Origin: Dendrobium chrysotoxum
Taxonomy: Eukaryota; Streptophyta; Magnoliopsida; Asparagales; Orchidaceae
Length of the DNA stretch: 64,000 nt
Reading direction: 5' to 3'
Assembly (NCBI GenBank): GCA_019925795.1
Contig: CM034313.1
Location: 82,615,663-82,679,662 of the forward strand
Within the stretch, counting starts at the first letter, position 1. Every line of letters begins with the position of its first letter. The notes under the pieces are model-generated. The model worked only from the letters and a program-made list of their open reading frames with translations, ran no database searches and had not been told where the DNA came from. Both the position numbers and the translations under genes were made by a program. This document shows positions 42,380-53,412 of this stretch, in pieces.

Positions 42380-43870
42380 CTATGCATAGTATTTTTTCAA
42401 GTATCGACCATTGATTGGTGGCATAGGCCTCTGACCATCCAAATCGATCAGTTGATAAGCTCCACCTTGGTACACCTTTTCGACGACGAAAGGTCCTTCC
42501 CAGTTGGATACAAATTTACCACCAATTTTTCGATGTGGGATGATTGGCCTTCTCTGTACTAGGACCAACTCTCCTTCTTGAAACGCACGGTGGCGCACCA
42601 TTCGATCAAAGGACTTTATCATTCTTGCTCGGTAAATCTCCAGATTCTGTTGAGCTTGTAATCTGACTTCGTCGAGTGCATCGAGCTCCTCCATTCTCAA
42701 TTGAGCATTTTGTTCTCGAGTAATCTCATTCTGGATGGCAACTCGAAGCGATGGTAGTTCAACTTCTAGAGGTAGTACTGCTTCGACTCCAAACACCAGT
42801 GAGTAGGGAGTGGCTTTGGTCGGTGTTTTATAGGTTGTACGATACGCCCATAATGCCTCTGCAATCTTTGTATGCCACTCTCTTTTGTTCTTGGTGAGAA
42901 TCTTCTTTAACAGTTTCACTAGTGTTTTGTTGAAGGCCTCTGCCAATCCATTTGCTCTTGGATAGTAAATCGAGGAATATCGCCAATCGATCTTGTGACG
43001 ATCGATAAATTTATTGATCTTAGTGCTTTTGAAAGCCATACCATTGTCGGAAATGATGCGGCGTGGTACACCGAATCTGTAGACAACATTGTGGGTAAAG
43101 AAATTGATCCCATGCTCAGATGTGACCTCTTTGAATGGAGCCGCTTCTGCCCACTTAGAGAAGTAGTCGGTCGCTGCCAAAATGAAGCGGTGTCCTCCTG
43201 ATGATGGTGGATCTATTGGCCCGATTACATCAGTACCCCAACATTCGAATGGCCATGATGCTATCGTTGGGTGCAGTGGATTTGGCGGTTGATGAATAAC
43301 ATCACCGTGAATCTGACACTCGTGGCACCTTTTTGCGTGGTCGATACAGTTCTTTACCATTCTTGGCCAATAGTAGCCCATTCTTTTGATTTTAATCGCC
43401 ATTTTAAGACCTGATTGGTGTGCTCCACAAAGTCCTTCATGAACTTCTGCCACCACTCTATCAGCTTCTTTAGTCCCTAGGCACCTTAGCCACATTTGAT
43501 CGAAAGCACGCCGATACAATGTGCTATTGACATACGCATATCGTAGTGCTCTCTTTCTGATTTGAGCCCCTAGTGACTTATCTGTCGGTACTTTACTTTC
43601 TTTGAAGTAATCAATAAAAGGCTGTCTCCAGTCATCTTCTTCTTTAACATCTAAACAATGCCACCATGGTTCTGAAGCTTGGCTAGCTTTGCGTCTTCTC
43701 TTAAGAATTTGGTGTTCTTCAGATTGATCTTCAAGATCGACTGGTTGGGGAGGTTGAGGATTAACTGGGGTTATATCCTGCTGGCTTGAATTTGGTATTC
43801 CCTCTGCCTGCGGGAACTGCAGTAGTGCTGGCTCTAAGACCCGCCGACTGTGCACCATGCCATTCATCAT
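42380..43870 (-). CDS. Integrase of copy C
   Basis: Inserts the element cDNA into the genome. The 496-aa frame has a linker (1-70), a zinc-binding domain with H144, H151, C182 and C185, and a catalytic core with D214 (GTDVIGP), D275 (ISDNG) and E311 (NGLAEAF), a proper D,D(35)E triad. The C-terminal part holds a GKFVSNWEGPF-type GPY/F-like module. It overlaps the RT frame by 110 bases in a different frame, so a one-base shift separates what should be one polyprotein; true integrase begins after about residue 70. The stop lies close to stem-loop 3. Confidence 0.93.
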   Translation of the reverse strand: MMNGMVHSRRVLEPALLQFPQAEGIPNSSQQDITPVNPQPPQPVDLEDQSEEHQILKRRRKASQASEPWWHCLDVKEEDDWRQPFIDYFKESKVPTDKSLGAQIRKRALRYAYVNSTLYRRAFDQMWLRCLGTKEADRVVAEVHEGLCGAHQSGLKMAIKIKRMGYYWPRMVKNCIDHAKRCHECQIHGDVIHQPPNPLHPTIASWPFECWGTDVIGPIDPPSSGGHRFILAATDYFSKWAEAAPFKEVTSEHGINFFTHNVVYRFGVPRRIISDNGMAFKSTKINKFIDRHKIDWRYSSIYYPRANGLAEAFNKTLVKLLKKILTKNKREWHTKIAEALWAYRTTYKTPTKATPYSLVFGVEAVLPLEVELPSLRVAIQNEITREQNAQLRMEELDALDEVRLQAQQNLEIYRARMIKSFDRMVRHRAFQEGELVLVQRRPIIPHRKIGGKFVSNWEGPFVVEKVYQGGAYQLIDLDGQRPMPPINGRYLKKYYA

Positions 43871-45839
43871 CCATATTCGCCATTTCTTTAGCTAGTTTAG
43901 CTAGGCAGTCGGCTTTGCTATTTTGGGCTCGGGGAACTTGTGCTAATTTAATGATCGGGATTTGCTTCATAAGCTTGAGAACTCGCTGATGGTAATAGGC
44001 CAACTCGAACTTAGTGATTTTGTAAACTCCCAGTACTTGGTTTATAACAAGTTGAGAATCTCCAAATATTTGGAGATTTTGAATTCCGACATTGATTGCA
44101 ATTTCTAGTCCTGCAATTAGAGCTTCATACTCAGCCTCATTGTTGGTTCGAGGCTCAGTCAAGCTGAATGAGAATCTCATTACGCCTCCCTCAGGTGATA
44201 CGAAAATGAGACCGATTCCGGCTTGGACTTTTTCCAGATTTGGACATCGAGCGCGCTTAATCGATGATGCTCCATCAAAGTACATTTCCCATACTTGTAG
44301 CATTTCATCTTCTTCGACGCTCATGATCTGCTCGTCAGGCAGATCGTCATTGAGTGGTGAATCAGCAGGGATAGGATGTGCAGCAAGAAAGTCTGCTAAT
44401 ACCTGACCTTTTACCGCTTTTTGTGGGACATATGTGATATCAAATTGCAGGAGCAGTACTGTCCACCTGGCTAAGCGACCTGTCAACGCTGGTCTTGTCA
44501 TTAAGAATTTCAGCGGATCGATCCTTGATATTAAAGTGATTTTGTGAGAGAGCATATAGTGGCGGAGTTTTTGAACTGCAAAAATTAACGCCAAATAATG
44601 TTTCTCTATAGGAGAATAACGTATCTCCGCTCCGATTAATCTCCGACTGATATAGTAGAGTGCATTTTCTTTTCCTTCCTCATTGTGCTGGGCTAATAAT
44701 GCTCCGAGGGACTCTTCTAGTGCTGCAGTATATAGTATAAAAGGCTTCCCCGAAATTGGTGCCGCAAGAATGGGCGGATTTAACAAATATCTTTTGATGC
44801 TGTCAAATGCTTCCTGGCACTCAGCATCCCACTTGAAGCGGACGTCTTTCTTCATTAACTTCGAAAATGGCTGGCACCTACCCGATAGATTCGATATGAA
44901 TCGTCGAATGAAAGCCAGTTGTCCTTGTAAGGAACGAAGTTGTCGAAGGTTTCTGGGAGGCGGCATCTCAATGATTGCCTTAATCTTATTAGGGTCGATC
45001 TCGATTCCTCGGTGACGAACCACATACCCCAGGAATTTGCCAGAGGAGACCCCAAAAGCACACTTAAGGGGATTCATCTTCAAATCATACTTCCTGATTC
45101 TTTCAAATACAATCCTTAAGTCATCCAGATGATCTCTTCGGTCAATGCTCTTAACGACCAAATCATCTACGTAGCACTCGACCTTCTGATGAATTAGCTC
45201 ATCAAAAATATGCGTCATTGCTCGTTGGTAGGTGGCACCGGCATTTTTAAGGCCAAAGGGCATGACTGTGTAGCAGAATATGCCGATGGGCGTTCTAAAG
45301 GATGTATGCTTTTCATCTTCAGGCGCCATCTTGATCTGATTGTATCCTGACGATCCATCCATGAAAGAGAACATGTCGTGGTTCGATGTGGTGTCAACCA
45401 GTAGTTCTGATATAGGGAGCGGAAAGTCATCTTTTGGGCATGCTTTGTTAAGGTCCCTGAAATCGATACAGATACGGATCTGGCCATTCTTCTTCTTTAC
45501 AGGGACAATATTTGCTATCCAATCAGCATACTTTTCTTCACGAATAAATCCTGCCTCTATGAGCTTCTTTGTTTCTGCAATCACCTGTTCTTCAATCTCC
45601 AATCTCATTCTCCTTGGAGCTTGTTTGACTGGTGTTGCATCTGGCTTGATGGCTAATCTGTGAACTGCTACGTCAGGGGATAAGCCGGGCATTTCAGCGT
45701 ATGTCCAGGCAAAGCAGTCCCTGAATTCACAGAGGAGCTTTTTTATTTCTTCAACCTGCACTTCGGGCAAGAGAGCACTAATGAGGGTTGGGCGAGGGTC
45801 TTCTTCAGTCCCTAAATTGACTTCTTTCAGTTCATCCAT
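43761..45839 (-). CDS. Reverse transcriptase with two RNase H domains, copy C
   Basis: Copies element RNA into DNA. In the 692-aa frame, RT spans about 60-290 with the active site YVDD at 223-226. The Ty3-type RNase H follows at 365-490, but its first motif reads LYTAALEES, lacking the usual first catalytic Asp. A second RNase H lies at 517-650 with D522, E568, D594 and D644, resembling the archaeal-type RNase H acquired by plant Tat elements. The frame is open upstream of the first Met and is shifted relative to the protease frame; in Ogre elements an intron lies in this position, which I could not confirm here. Confidence 0.95.
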   Translation of the reverse strand: MDELKEVNLGTEEDPRPTLISALLPEVQVEEIKKLLCEFRDCFAWTYAEMPGLSPDVAVHRLAIKPDATPVKQAPRRMRLEIEEQVIAETKKLIEAGFIREEKYADWIANIVPVKKKNGQIRICIDFRDLNKACPKDDFPLPISELLVDTTSNHDMFSFMDGSSGYNQIKMAPEDEKHTSFRTPIGIFCYTVMPFGLKNAGATYQRAMTHIFDELIHQKVECYVDDLVVKSIDRRDHLDDLRIVFERIRKYDLKMNPLKCAFGVSSGKFLGYVVRHRGIEIDPNKIKAIIEMPPPRNLRQLRSLQGQLAFIRRFISNLSGRCQPFSKLMKKDVRFKWDAECQEAFDSIKRYLLNPPILAAPISGKPFILYTAALEESLGALLAQHNEEGKENALYYISRRLIGAEIRYSPIEKHYLALIFAVQKLRHYMLSHKITLISRIDPLKFLMTRPALTGRLARWTVLLLQFDITYVPQKAVKGQVLADFLAAHPIPADSPLNDDLPDEQIMSVEEDEMLQVWEMYFDGASSIKRARCPNLEKVQAGIGLIFVSPEGGVMRFSFSLTEPRTNNEAEYEALIAGLEIAINVGIQNLQIFGDSQLVINQVLGVYKITKFELAYYHQRVLKLMKQIPIIKLAQVPRAQNSKADCLAKLAKEMANMDDEWHGAQSAGLRASTTAVPAGRGNTKFKPAGYNPS

Positions 45840-45889
45840 AGTGGTCGCCTGTCCACCATCTTCTAACTCTTCTGGTGCAGGCTTGGCTT

Positions 45890-47665
45890 CTATGGTCTGA
45901 TCGTTTGGAAGATTAACTTCAAAGGCCTCTTCTTCGCTGTCACCATCAGATTCAATATTTCTATGTGAAATTGCTCGGCAGTTCTCCTTTCGGGGGTACT
46001 TCCGTATGATGAACCAAGGCCCTTTTTTGCAAAAATATCTTTCTTCCGTAATGAGTGAGGATTTCTTCGATACCAGAGACTCAAGCAGAAACGAACTTGT
46101 TGTTTAGAGGAACGAAGACTTTCTTGCTTTCGTAGCATTCTTTGAATATTTCTGGTATTGAATCTGGGAAATCTTGTGGGCACTAACTCCCCGGAATCAA
46201 TGAGCCTACGAAACCAATCATGATTTCCTTCTTCTTCAAGCTTTCCGATTGAATAAAATAGGCTCGCTGGCCCATCCCTTTTTTTAGGGGGAGGTACATA
46301 AAATGTTATGAGCTCCTCGACTTTATGCACTTCTCGCGGAATGATTTCTCTGAAGTGTTGTAGGGGGATACGCGTGACTACGAGTACACTATCTGAAATT
46401 GACAGGCTGCCTATTCTTCTGGAGAATATTTCCTGCACCGTATTCATATAGATAGAGTCATAGTCATAATTATCATTTGAATATGCGATCTCTCTACTCC
46501 ATTTAGCCTTTGATCGGCATACCCTCTGGGATTTGGTAGGGGTGACATCATTTTCATCTGTATCACTCCCCAGATGGGGCACATGTTTCCTTTCCTTAGG
46601 AATGATCGTAGCTTTCGGAAGAATCGACGCTGCCTTCTTTCTCCCCACTTGCTTTTTCTTAACTTCTCGTTTAGGTTGCTTTGTGATACCTGGGTTTGAT
46701 GCCTGGGCCTCAAGAGAGCTCGAAGGCTTTAGCTTCTTTGGCATGAAGTATCTGGCATCTTCATACATCGTTACTTCATGAACTGCAAATGGTTGGATGT
46801 CGCCGGAGATCCGGAATTCTTCCCCATCCCTGAGGTATTTCATACATTGATGAAGTGTTGATGGAACAATACCATACTCATGTAACCACGGGCGACCCAG
46901 AAGCGCCTTAAATGAGGTATCTGCATCAATCACATGAAATTTGGCATCTGTATGAAGTTCTCCAAATATGAGAGAAAGCGTAAATGATCCCAGAGTCTTT
47001 TGCCCTTTCTCATTGAAGCCGTGCACCATTAATTTCTCTGGTCCGAGGTGTTGCACATCAAGGCAAAGTGATCTTAATGCCTTCAAGCTTATGAGATTTA
47101 CGGAGGACCCAGGATCAATCAAAATTCGACTGATCACCATGTTGTCGCTTTCTGCTGTAACGTACAGGGGGCGATTATGATCTGCTATTCCAAGCATCAT
47201 ATCGTCTTCAGTGAAAGTAATTATTGGCTCGTTCCGAGCTTGTAACACCTCCGTTAGATTACGCTCAGCAAAATACGCCTCATATCTTTCAGGATCCTTG
47301 AGGGCCTGAATCAGAGTCTCCCGAAGGTCTTTAGACATTATGAGAGCGTCATATATGCTGAGTTGTGCTGGGATCTTCCTTAGATGGGATAAGATATTGT
47401 AATCTATCCCCTTGGTTAAAGCCTTTTTCTTCTTATGGTCTTCAGTGATAATATCTTCGTTGATAACTATGTTCTTCCCCTTGTCTTTGTTAGGGACCCC
47501 CTTCTTTGGTGGAGGTGGCAACACTTTGCCACTTCTCAACTGCACCTGGGCTACCTCATCTGATTCAGACTTATTCAATGAAGTATTCTCTTCGGAGTTG
47601 GCCATTGTCGTGTCTGGAGATTCACCTGTAGACTCAGACTCATCCTCCAGTTTCACTTGCTCCAT
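45890..47665 (-). CDS. Aspartic protease region of copy C
   Basis: Cleaves the polyprotein. In this 591-aa frame the pepsin-like active site is D184 in ILIDPGSSVN, preceded by a Lys/Glu-rich region and followed by a GRPWL motif that ends the fold. After about residue 480 the frame probably runs out of the natural one (towards RT it is shifted). It is in the same frame as gag, separated from it by 55 codons bounded by two TAA stops (47831-47833 and 47666-47668), so gag and protease were once one frame. Confidence 0.88.
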   Translation of the reverse strand: MEQVKLEDESESTGESPDTTMANSEENTSLNKSESDEVAQVQLRSGKVLPPPPKKGVPNKDKGKNIVINEDIITEDHKKKKALTKGIDYNILSHLRKIPAQLSIYDALIMSKDLRETLIQALKDPERYEAYFAERNLTEVLQARNEPIITFTEDDMMLGIADHNRPLYVTAESDNMVISRILIDPGSSVNLISLKALRSLCLDVQHLGPEKLMVHGFNEKGQKTLGSFTLSLIFGELHTDAKFHVIDADTSFKALLGRPWLHEYGIVPSTLHQCMKYLRDGEEFRISGDIQPFAVHEVTMYEDARYFMPKKLKPSSSLEAQASNPGITKQPKREVKKKQVGRKKAASILPKATIIPKERKHVPHLGSDTDENDVTPTKSQRVCRSKAKWSREIAYSNDNYDYDSIYMNTVQEIFSRRIGSLSISDSVLVVTRIPLQHFREIIPREVHKVEELITFYVPPPKKRDGPASLFYSIGKLEEEGNHDWFRRLIDSGELVPTRFPRFNTRNIQRMLRKQESLRSSKQQVRFCLSLWYRRNPHSLRKKDIFAKKGLGSSYGSTPERRTAEQFHIEILNLMVTAKKRPLKLIFQTIRP

Positions 47666-47830
47666 TTACGACGCTATGTTATGATCTGAATCATCTTCAT
47701 CTGGAAAGTACAGATCATCTTCTAAACTATAATCCATTGTCGATGCCATCAGACAGGACTCAGGGGCCGCTTCTTCATCATATTTCTCCCTTCCTGATAT
47801 TCCTGATGTCACCGAGATAGTCCGGCATAT

Positions 47831-49402
47831 TTATGTAGGAAGTGATTCTTCATCCGTTTCTTCTTCCTTTTCATCTATATTAAGCTTTGTCATGAAGTCG
47901 CCAAGCGTAATAGGCTTCCTAACAGTTTGATAATATTCGCCCAAACTATTAATAGTCTTTTGAGTTGCAGTCTTCTTCTCTTTAGGCCTCTTTGATTTGG
48001 CTTTCTTTTTTGAAGACTTTGATTTAGTCTTACTAGACCTTGACGAGTTAGCTTGGCCAGGTTGTTTAGATGTGGATGCATGTGGCACAGGCAACCACTT
48101 CAAATTTAGTACCGGCTCAGTAGGAGACTTCCACTTGACACCTGGGATTCCTTCTAGCTGTTTTAACATTTTGGTTGTCTTCTTGGAGACAACAGTCTCC
48201 CATTGTTCTTCTTGAATAGATTCTTTTGTCGTTTCTTTAGGCGGGGGTACGGAAGAGGACGTGACCACCCGAGTGGATTCCTTCTTGGGATGAATTAACA
48301 CATTATCTGATAATGTCAACTCCCCCATTTTGTACTTCTTTTCCAACCAATCTTTAAAGACATAGCAGTCTTCAATTGGGTGACTAATTACCCGGTGATA
48401 AGGGCAGTAATTTGGGTCACTACTATGCTTGGTCTCTTCAGGTCTTTTACATTCTGGTAGCTCTAAACCAGCCTTGAGCACTTGTCGAAATAATTTAGCA
48501 ACGCTTTCCCTCTTGAACGAATATTCTTTATTCATCTTCTCCTTGAGGGATGGGAACGTTCTGTCACCAGTTCCCACTGCTTGTCTTGGACGCTCTCCTC
48601 CACCCTGAAAGGTTCGGGGTTTATCATTTCCACCAAGCACCAATTTTGGTTGAGGATTAGGATTGTGAGCCTGTTTTGGTTTATCTTCATATTGTATTGG
48701 CTGCTTTCCCTTATCTGTATTATATATTGCCCGTTTACCTTTGTCAACAGCATATTCCACCTGTCTTCTCTTATCAGGCCTGGAAGGGAATGTGGAATAA
48801 GCTTCAAATTTCCTGGCCTCGGGTGCTTTGGCCTTTTTAGGCTTATCGGGGAGATTTTCCAATTTTGACAAGTTTAACTTTTCAAATTTTGCCACCCTAT
48901 CTAGTAAATCCTGGAAGGTAGTGATGGAAGCCATACATAAGAAGGGCTGCATTTTATCATCAATGTTCCCCATTAATAATTGAACTGCATGCTCTTCTTC
49001 TAGCTGCTGTTCACACTTCATGCTGAGATTACGCCAGCGTGTTATGTATTTCGTTACTGACTTATCCTTTCTCCTTTTATCTAAGGCGAGATCAGCGATG
49101 GTGGTCTTTTCTGTCGCACTGGCGAACCTTTTTACGAATGAAGCTTCTAATTCTGCGAACGTCTTTAAAGAATCATTCGGTAGTTCGGCGTACCACTCAA
49201 AAGCAGTTCCAGTCAAGCTATTGACAAATTGCCGGAATAATAAAGCATCATTTCCTCCCGTGTTCCCACAGGTGGCTTTAAACTGTGCCAGATGCTGCCT
49301 GGGATTTTTGTTCCCATCGAAAGTGTAGAACTTTGGTACGGAATATCCTTTCGGATACGGTACCTGGTCGTACTCCGCTGGGTATGGGCGACCTTTTCCC
49401 AC
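47831..49402 (-). CDS. Gag protein of copy C
   Basis: Forms the particle. The frame has 523 residues: a retrotransposon Gag core at about 22-165 (KFYTFDG, TAFEWYAELP, ASFVKRF), a basic linker, a C-X2-H-X4-H-X4-C knuckle at C333, H336, H341 and C346, and a Lys/Ser-rich tail. The Met at 49402 is probably not a natural start: the frame is open upstream to a TAA at 49415-49417 and continues directly from ORF1. Confidence 0.92.
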   Translation of the reverse strand: MGKGRPYPAEYDQVPYPKGYSVPKFYTFDGNKNPRQHLAQFKATCGNTGGNDALLFRQFVNSLTGTAFEWYAELPNDSLKTFAELEASFVKRFASATEKTTIADLALDKRRKDKSVTKYITRWRNLSMKCEQQLEEEHAVQLLMGNIDDKMQPFLCMASITTFQDLLDRVAKFEKLNLSKLENLPDKPKKAKAPEARKFEAYSTFPSRPDKRRQVEYAVDKGKRAIYNTDKGKQPIQYEDKPKQAHNPNPQPKLVLGGNDKPRTFQGGGERPRQAVGTGDRTFPSLKEKMNKEYSFKRESVAKLFRQVLKAGLELPECKRPEETKHSSDPNYCPYHRVISHPIEDCYVFKDWLEKKYKMGELTLSDNVLIHPKKESTRVVTSSSVPPPKETTKESIQEEQWETVVSKKTTKMLKQLEGIPGVKWKSPTEPVLNLKWLPVPHASTSKQPGQANSSRSSKTKSKSSKKKAKSKRPKEKKTATQKTINSLGEYYQTVRKPITLGDFMTKLNIDEKEEETDEESLPT

Positions 49403-49414
49403 TAGCTTCTCTGC

Positions 49415-51253
49415 TTATTCAGCAGCTATGATGGCTTTAATTTTCTCGCTAATTAGACCCTCCAACTGTGCTGGTGTCACAGGTTCAGATACACTCGCCA
49501 CATTTTGTGGAGTACGTTGGCGGGCATTGTCGTTGGCTTCATTACCGCCTTCAGGTACACCTTTCACTCCTGAGGTTTGGGGCTGATTTGCTGGAGCGCT
49601 ACTTGCAGCTTGGTTGATGGGTTGAGCTGGTGTAGGGCCTACAGAAGTGGCCTTCTGCATCATCTCCATCATCGTTGTCATCTGCGTCATCATCTCAGAC
49701 ATTTTTTCATTTAATTGAGAGATTTCTTTGTCCTTTGCCCGCATTTGTCGCCTTACTTGCCTTCTCATCTCTGCAAGAGTGATGGTTTCGGCGGAAAAAG
49801 GATTCTCTTCAACTTCTTCTTCTCCTTCTTCAGAGGAGCGGACACTTCTACTTGCAACAGATCCAATTCTATAGTGACGTCGGCGAGCACGTTCACGTGG
49901 TAGCAATCGTCGGTCATCTTCATCATCATCATCTTCATCGTCATTGTGTCTTACCGTATGAATCACCTCGATCTCCATAGTGTCTTCATCATATTCTCCT
50001 TCAGATCCTTCCCCTTGTACCTGAATTTTCGAGCGGCGTCGCCACTGGATTTCTGGTTCCTGGTCTGGGATAAGTACTTCTTCGATTCGTGGACTACGAT
50101 CAAAGTAGACTTCCTCTTTGGCCTGGGTAGGTGAATGAAGGGATCCCTTGGAAGACTCTCCAAGGTGTCGACCATCATTATATCTATCATTACGGGTCTT
50201 CTTTTGGACCCATCTTTGATTATTTCGATTGGCAGGGGCGGATCTCCGGGAAACTACTCCGGATGTCACGCCTGGAATTTCTATTTCTTCAATTATCTTC
50301 TCCTTTCGAGGCTTCGGCCTCCAGACTTGCTTGCCTTTCCACTGGGCCCTTTCGGCAGTGGATTCCTGGACACGAGGTCCAAGTGTCACACCCCGATGTG
50401 CTTCCCGTGGAACATGTTGTCGTTGTCCTCTTCTTTCTGCTATCACAACAGATGATAACCTGTCTCTGGGAGGGGTCCTCCTTGCCTCAATAAATGGTGG
50501 CCTCTGAAATTTCTTCTTCATCAGACCCTTATCCTTGACTGTCTTCAGTACTCGATGCACTCGGGCAGATAGACGTTCGGGTTCTCTTATCTTCTGAGGG
50601 GTCGAGGCTTCTGGTTGGCGCTCCCAAAAAGATCGTTTTAGCTCTCCACTAGAGCTATTTCTCCTCACCCACCTCAGGTTAGCAAACCTGTTTCGTGTTG
50701 GGACATCAGTCTCTGGCTCTCGTGCTGGTAGGTTAGAGGGATGGACTGGTATTGGCAGCTGTTGAGCACGCAGCTCTGCGTTTCTCTTCCTCCTCTGCCT
50801 TCGAGTGAGCTTTCCTCCAGATGAGGAAGCTTCAACATCATACTTTCCAAATGCAACAGGCTCTTTGGGCAGGGCGGTGGTGTTTGCAGTCACCACTGAA
50901 ATTTTTCTTCCATCAGCAACCCTTTTGGAAGTCAGGATTTCAGGCTGAGACAATCTTTCAAACACAGAGACTCTTCCTTGGGCAACATCCCTGGTAGTAG
51001 CTCGCAGCACTGGCAGATGCGCATGTTGTACAGTAGTCTTTGTAGAATGAGACCTCGCAGGAGGCCCTTCAGAATTTATGCCGTACACAGGAACGGCTGC
51101 AGCCCTTGCAGTAGCTGCTGAGAATTCGAGCCCACCAAAGTGAATTGTGGCTCCAGTATTTCCAGTATTTATGACAGTGTTTGCCAGCTGAATCCTGGCT
51201 CCTCGTCCCAGATGGACGGTAATCGGGGTGTCCTGCATTTCCATTCTGCACAA
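49415..51253 (-). CDS. ORF1 upstream of gag, copy C (612 aa)
   Basis: An extra ORF before gag is a mark of Ogre-type elements, though its role is unknown. The first ATG is about 250 bases after the PBS. Much of it is Arg/Glu-rich and low in order. An acidic DDEDDDDEDD stretch lies at about residues 436-446, and a Met/Glu-rich coiled coil (KDKEISQLNEKMSEMMTQM and on) at about 500-530. The C-terminus (PAQLEGLISEKIKAIIAAE) runs directly in frame into gag past a single TAA, so it may be the N-terminal extension of Gag. No known domain recognised. Confidence 0.85.
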   Translation of the reverse strand: MCRMEMQDTPITVHLGRGARIQLANTVINTGNTGATIHFGGLEFSAATARAAAVPVYGINSEGPPARSHSTKTTVQHAHLPVLRATTRDVAQGRVSVFERLSQPEILTSKRVADGRKISVVTANTTALPKEPVAFGKYDVEASSSGGKLTRRQRRKRNAELRAQQLPIPVHPSNLPAREPETDVPTRNRFANLRWVRRNSSSGELKRSFWERQPEASTPQKIREPERLSARVHRVLKTVKDKGLMKKKFQRPPFIEARRTPPRDRLSSVVIAERRGQRQHVPREAHRGVTLGPRVQESTAERAQWKGKQVWRPKPRKEKIIEEIEIPGVTSGVVSRRSAPANRNNQRWVQKKTRNDRYNDGRHLGESSKGSLHSPTQAKEEVYFDRSPRIEEVLIPDQEPEIQWRRRSKIQVQGEGSEGEYDEDTMEIEVIHTVRHNDDEDDDDEDDRRLLPRERARRRHYRIGSVASRSVRSSEEGEEEVEENPFSAETITLAEMRRQVRRQMRAKDKEISQLNEKMSEMMTQMTTMMEMMQKATSVGPTPAQPINQAASSAPANQPQTSGVKGVPEGGNEANDNARQRTPQNVASVSEPVTPAQLEGLISEKIKAIIAAE

Positions 51254-51504
51254 ATGAAAGGCAGGGGTTAGTAATCAAAATTTGATACATCACCCCACAC
51301 TTTCAGACTACAGAAATTACGCAGAACAAATAACAGAAGTAGGAAGATTAAAGTAGAGTTAAAAAACCCTGCTCATCAAATCTTCAATGAATATTTTAAA
51401 AGATTGATTTTCAAGAAAATTTTTTTTAAAAAATTTTAGCCTATATTAATTTGCTTGCTACTATAGCCTATGGATAACTAGCCAAAGATGGAAAGAGAAA
51501 CCAG

Positions 51505-51522
51505 TCCCCAGCGGAGTCTCCA
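51505..51522 (-). other. Primer-binding site of copy C
   Basis: On the - strand TGGAGACTCCGCTGGGGA, six bases from the LTR end. Very like the TGGCGACTCCGCTGGGGA type, which I recall from Ogre-like elements as an Arg tRNA match; one base in the first six differs. Confidence 0.82.
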
Positions 51523-53021
51523 GAAATCTGTGGGCTCCGAAAATTCGGCCTCGGCCTCCGCCCGCTTTTGTGCTTTCTTCGGGGGGAGTTTTAACAGATT
51601 TAAGTTCCGGGGTAAATTTTGGAAGGCAGATGAGATAGTAGATAAGACACTACCCAGAGATTTCGCCCTCATTTTACGAGGACTTTATGATCTGAGTTCT
51701 GGTTTCCTATAGGCGCAAGCCCCTATAGTTAATTACCCCTCCCGATAACGAGAGAGAACTTTCGATTAAGGCTAGTCGTCGATCAGATACGTATAGATAC
51801 GTGGATCTGGCATATAGTAGCAGCAATAGGTTGGGAGTGTTAAAAGGACTGGAAGGGTTTAATATTTAAAATAGAAATTTCACCATCTTGCACTTAAAGC
51901 GGATGGTGGGGGAATGGATGATAGACCCGATCAAGATCCCATGGTTCCGTCGTCCCGGGTCGTCGTGGTCCCTGGTCTACTTAGTCAGAGGAGGTAGTCG
52001 ACCCAACCTGACAGAAGGATCCTTGTCGGTAGCCATGGGTTGCTTCGTCCAAGGGTACCTTGTAGACCTGGGGGGAATATTTGTCTAAGGGGACAAATTT
52101 GAATCCACCTTAGCTAACAGAGGGCTTTGTGCCCTATCGATCATATCCTATTGATTCATATCTCAAGGATTTGATGCCATTGGGGAGCATACGGGCTCTG
52201 GCCATAACCATAATATAATGGTGTCATTTGGCGGCAACCACCTGGTTCAGAGGGCCCCGAGTCATAACCGTTTATCCTGCAGTGCCATTTGGCGGCGAAA
52301 TTGCCGGTTAGAGGACTCGTACCACGTCCTTGCTGGCAGGAGATTGTTTGAGAATGGATCCTAGTGATATTTTCGACTAGGCATTAGCTCTTTGCGAGCT
52401 GAAGTAAATTTTAACTTGTCCACCTCGGCAAACTGTTGCGGAGGATGGATGGATTTTGCTTTAAGCGGTTTGATAGTTGGATTTCAATTTTTAAGTATCT
52501 GGAGTTGGAAGGATTTTTGGATTTTGGGATTGTTTGGAGTTTGGAGTTTTGGATTTTTATGGGAGTTTGGGTGGTATTTAGAATGATCTGTGTGGACCCC
52601 TCCGGTTGAGATTTGCATTCAACACGGCCATCATCGGGGTGTGGGGTCATTCATATTTTTATGTTTTGAACCTTGTCGACTCTGCCTAGTGATTGACAGA
52701 GGATCGGGTTTCGTAGGCTTTATGCCCTTGTTATTGAATTCTCTTGATTATAGGCCTTGAAGGCCTAATATGAATGTAAAATAAATATCCCGGTCGATCT
52801 CGCGACCGCATATTTATTTGATAGTTCGAGTCGTGTCAACTCCTATTTACCTGAATAGAAGGATCGGGCTCGAACCTGAATTCACTTGTTGACCCGCGCA
52901 GCATCCCTAGACGTCACGTGTGTACCAATAACACGCTCGTCGGGGCCCATGCGGGTGTATGCCGATGGATGCATTACACATGATACATTCATATGCATGC
53001 ATGATTTTTTGAAATACAATT

Positions 53022-53412
53022 ATAGTGTCGAATGACACACTAGAGTGAAACCCTCTGCTTATACAGCAGGAGGATTTGAAATGCAGTATCAATGTCAAAT
53101 GTCATACTAGAGTGAAACCCTCTGCTTATACAGCAGGAGGATTTGGAGTGCAATAACAGTGTCAGAGGACACACTAGAGTGAAACCCTCTGCTTATACAG
53201 CAGGAGGATTTGGAGTGCAATAACAGTGTCAGAGGACACACTAGAGTGAAACCCTCTGCTTATACAGCAGGAGGATTTGGAGTGCAATAACAGTGTCAGA
53301 GGACACACTAGAGTGAAACCCTTTGCTTATACAGCAGGAGGATTTGGAGTGCAATAACAGTGTCAGAGGACACACTAGAGTGAAACCGTCTGCTTCTGTA
53401 AACACATGTGGG
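53022..53412. repeat. 67-bp tandem array in right LTR, 6 copies
   Basis: Same number and order of units as 39300-39690 in the left LTR, with single-base differences only. Confidence 0.92.
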
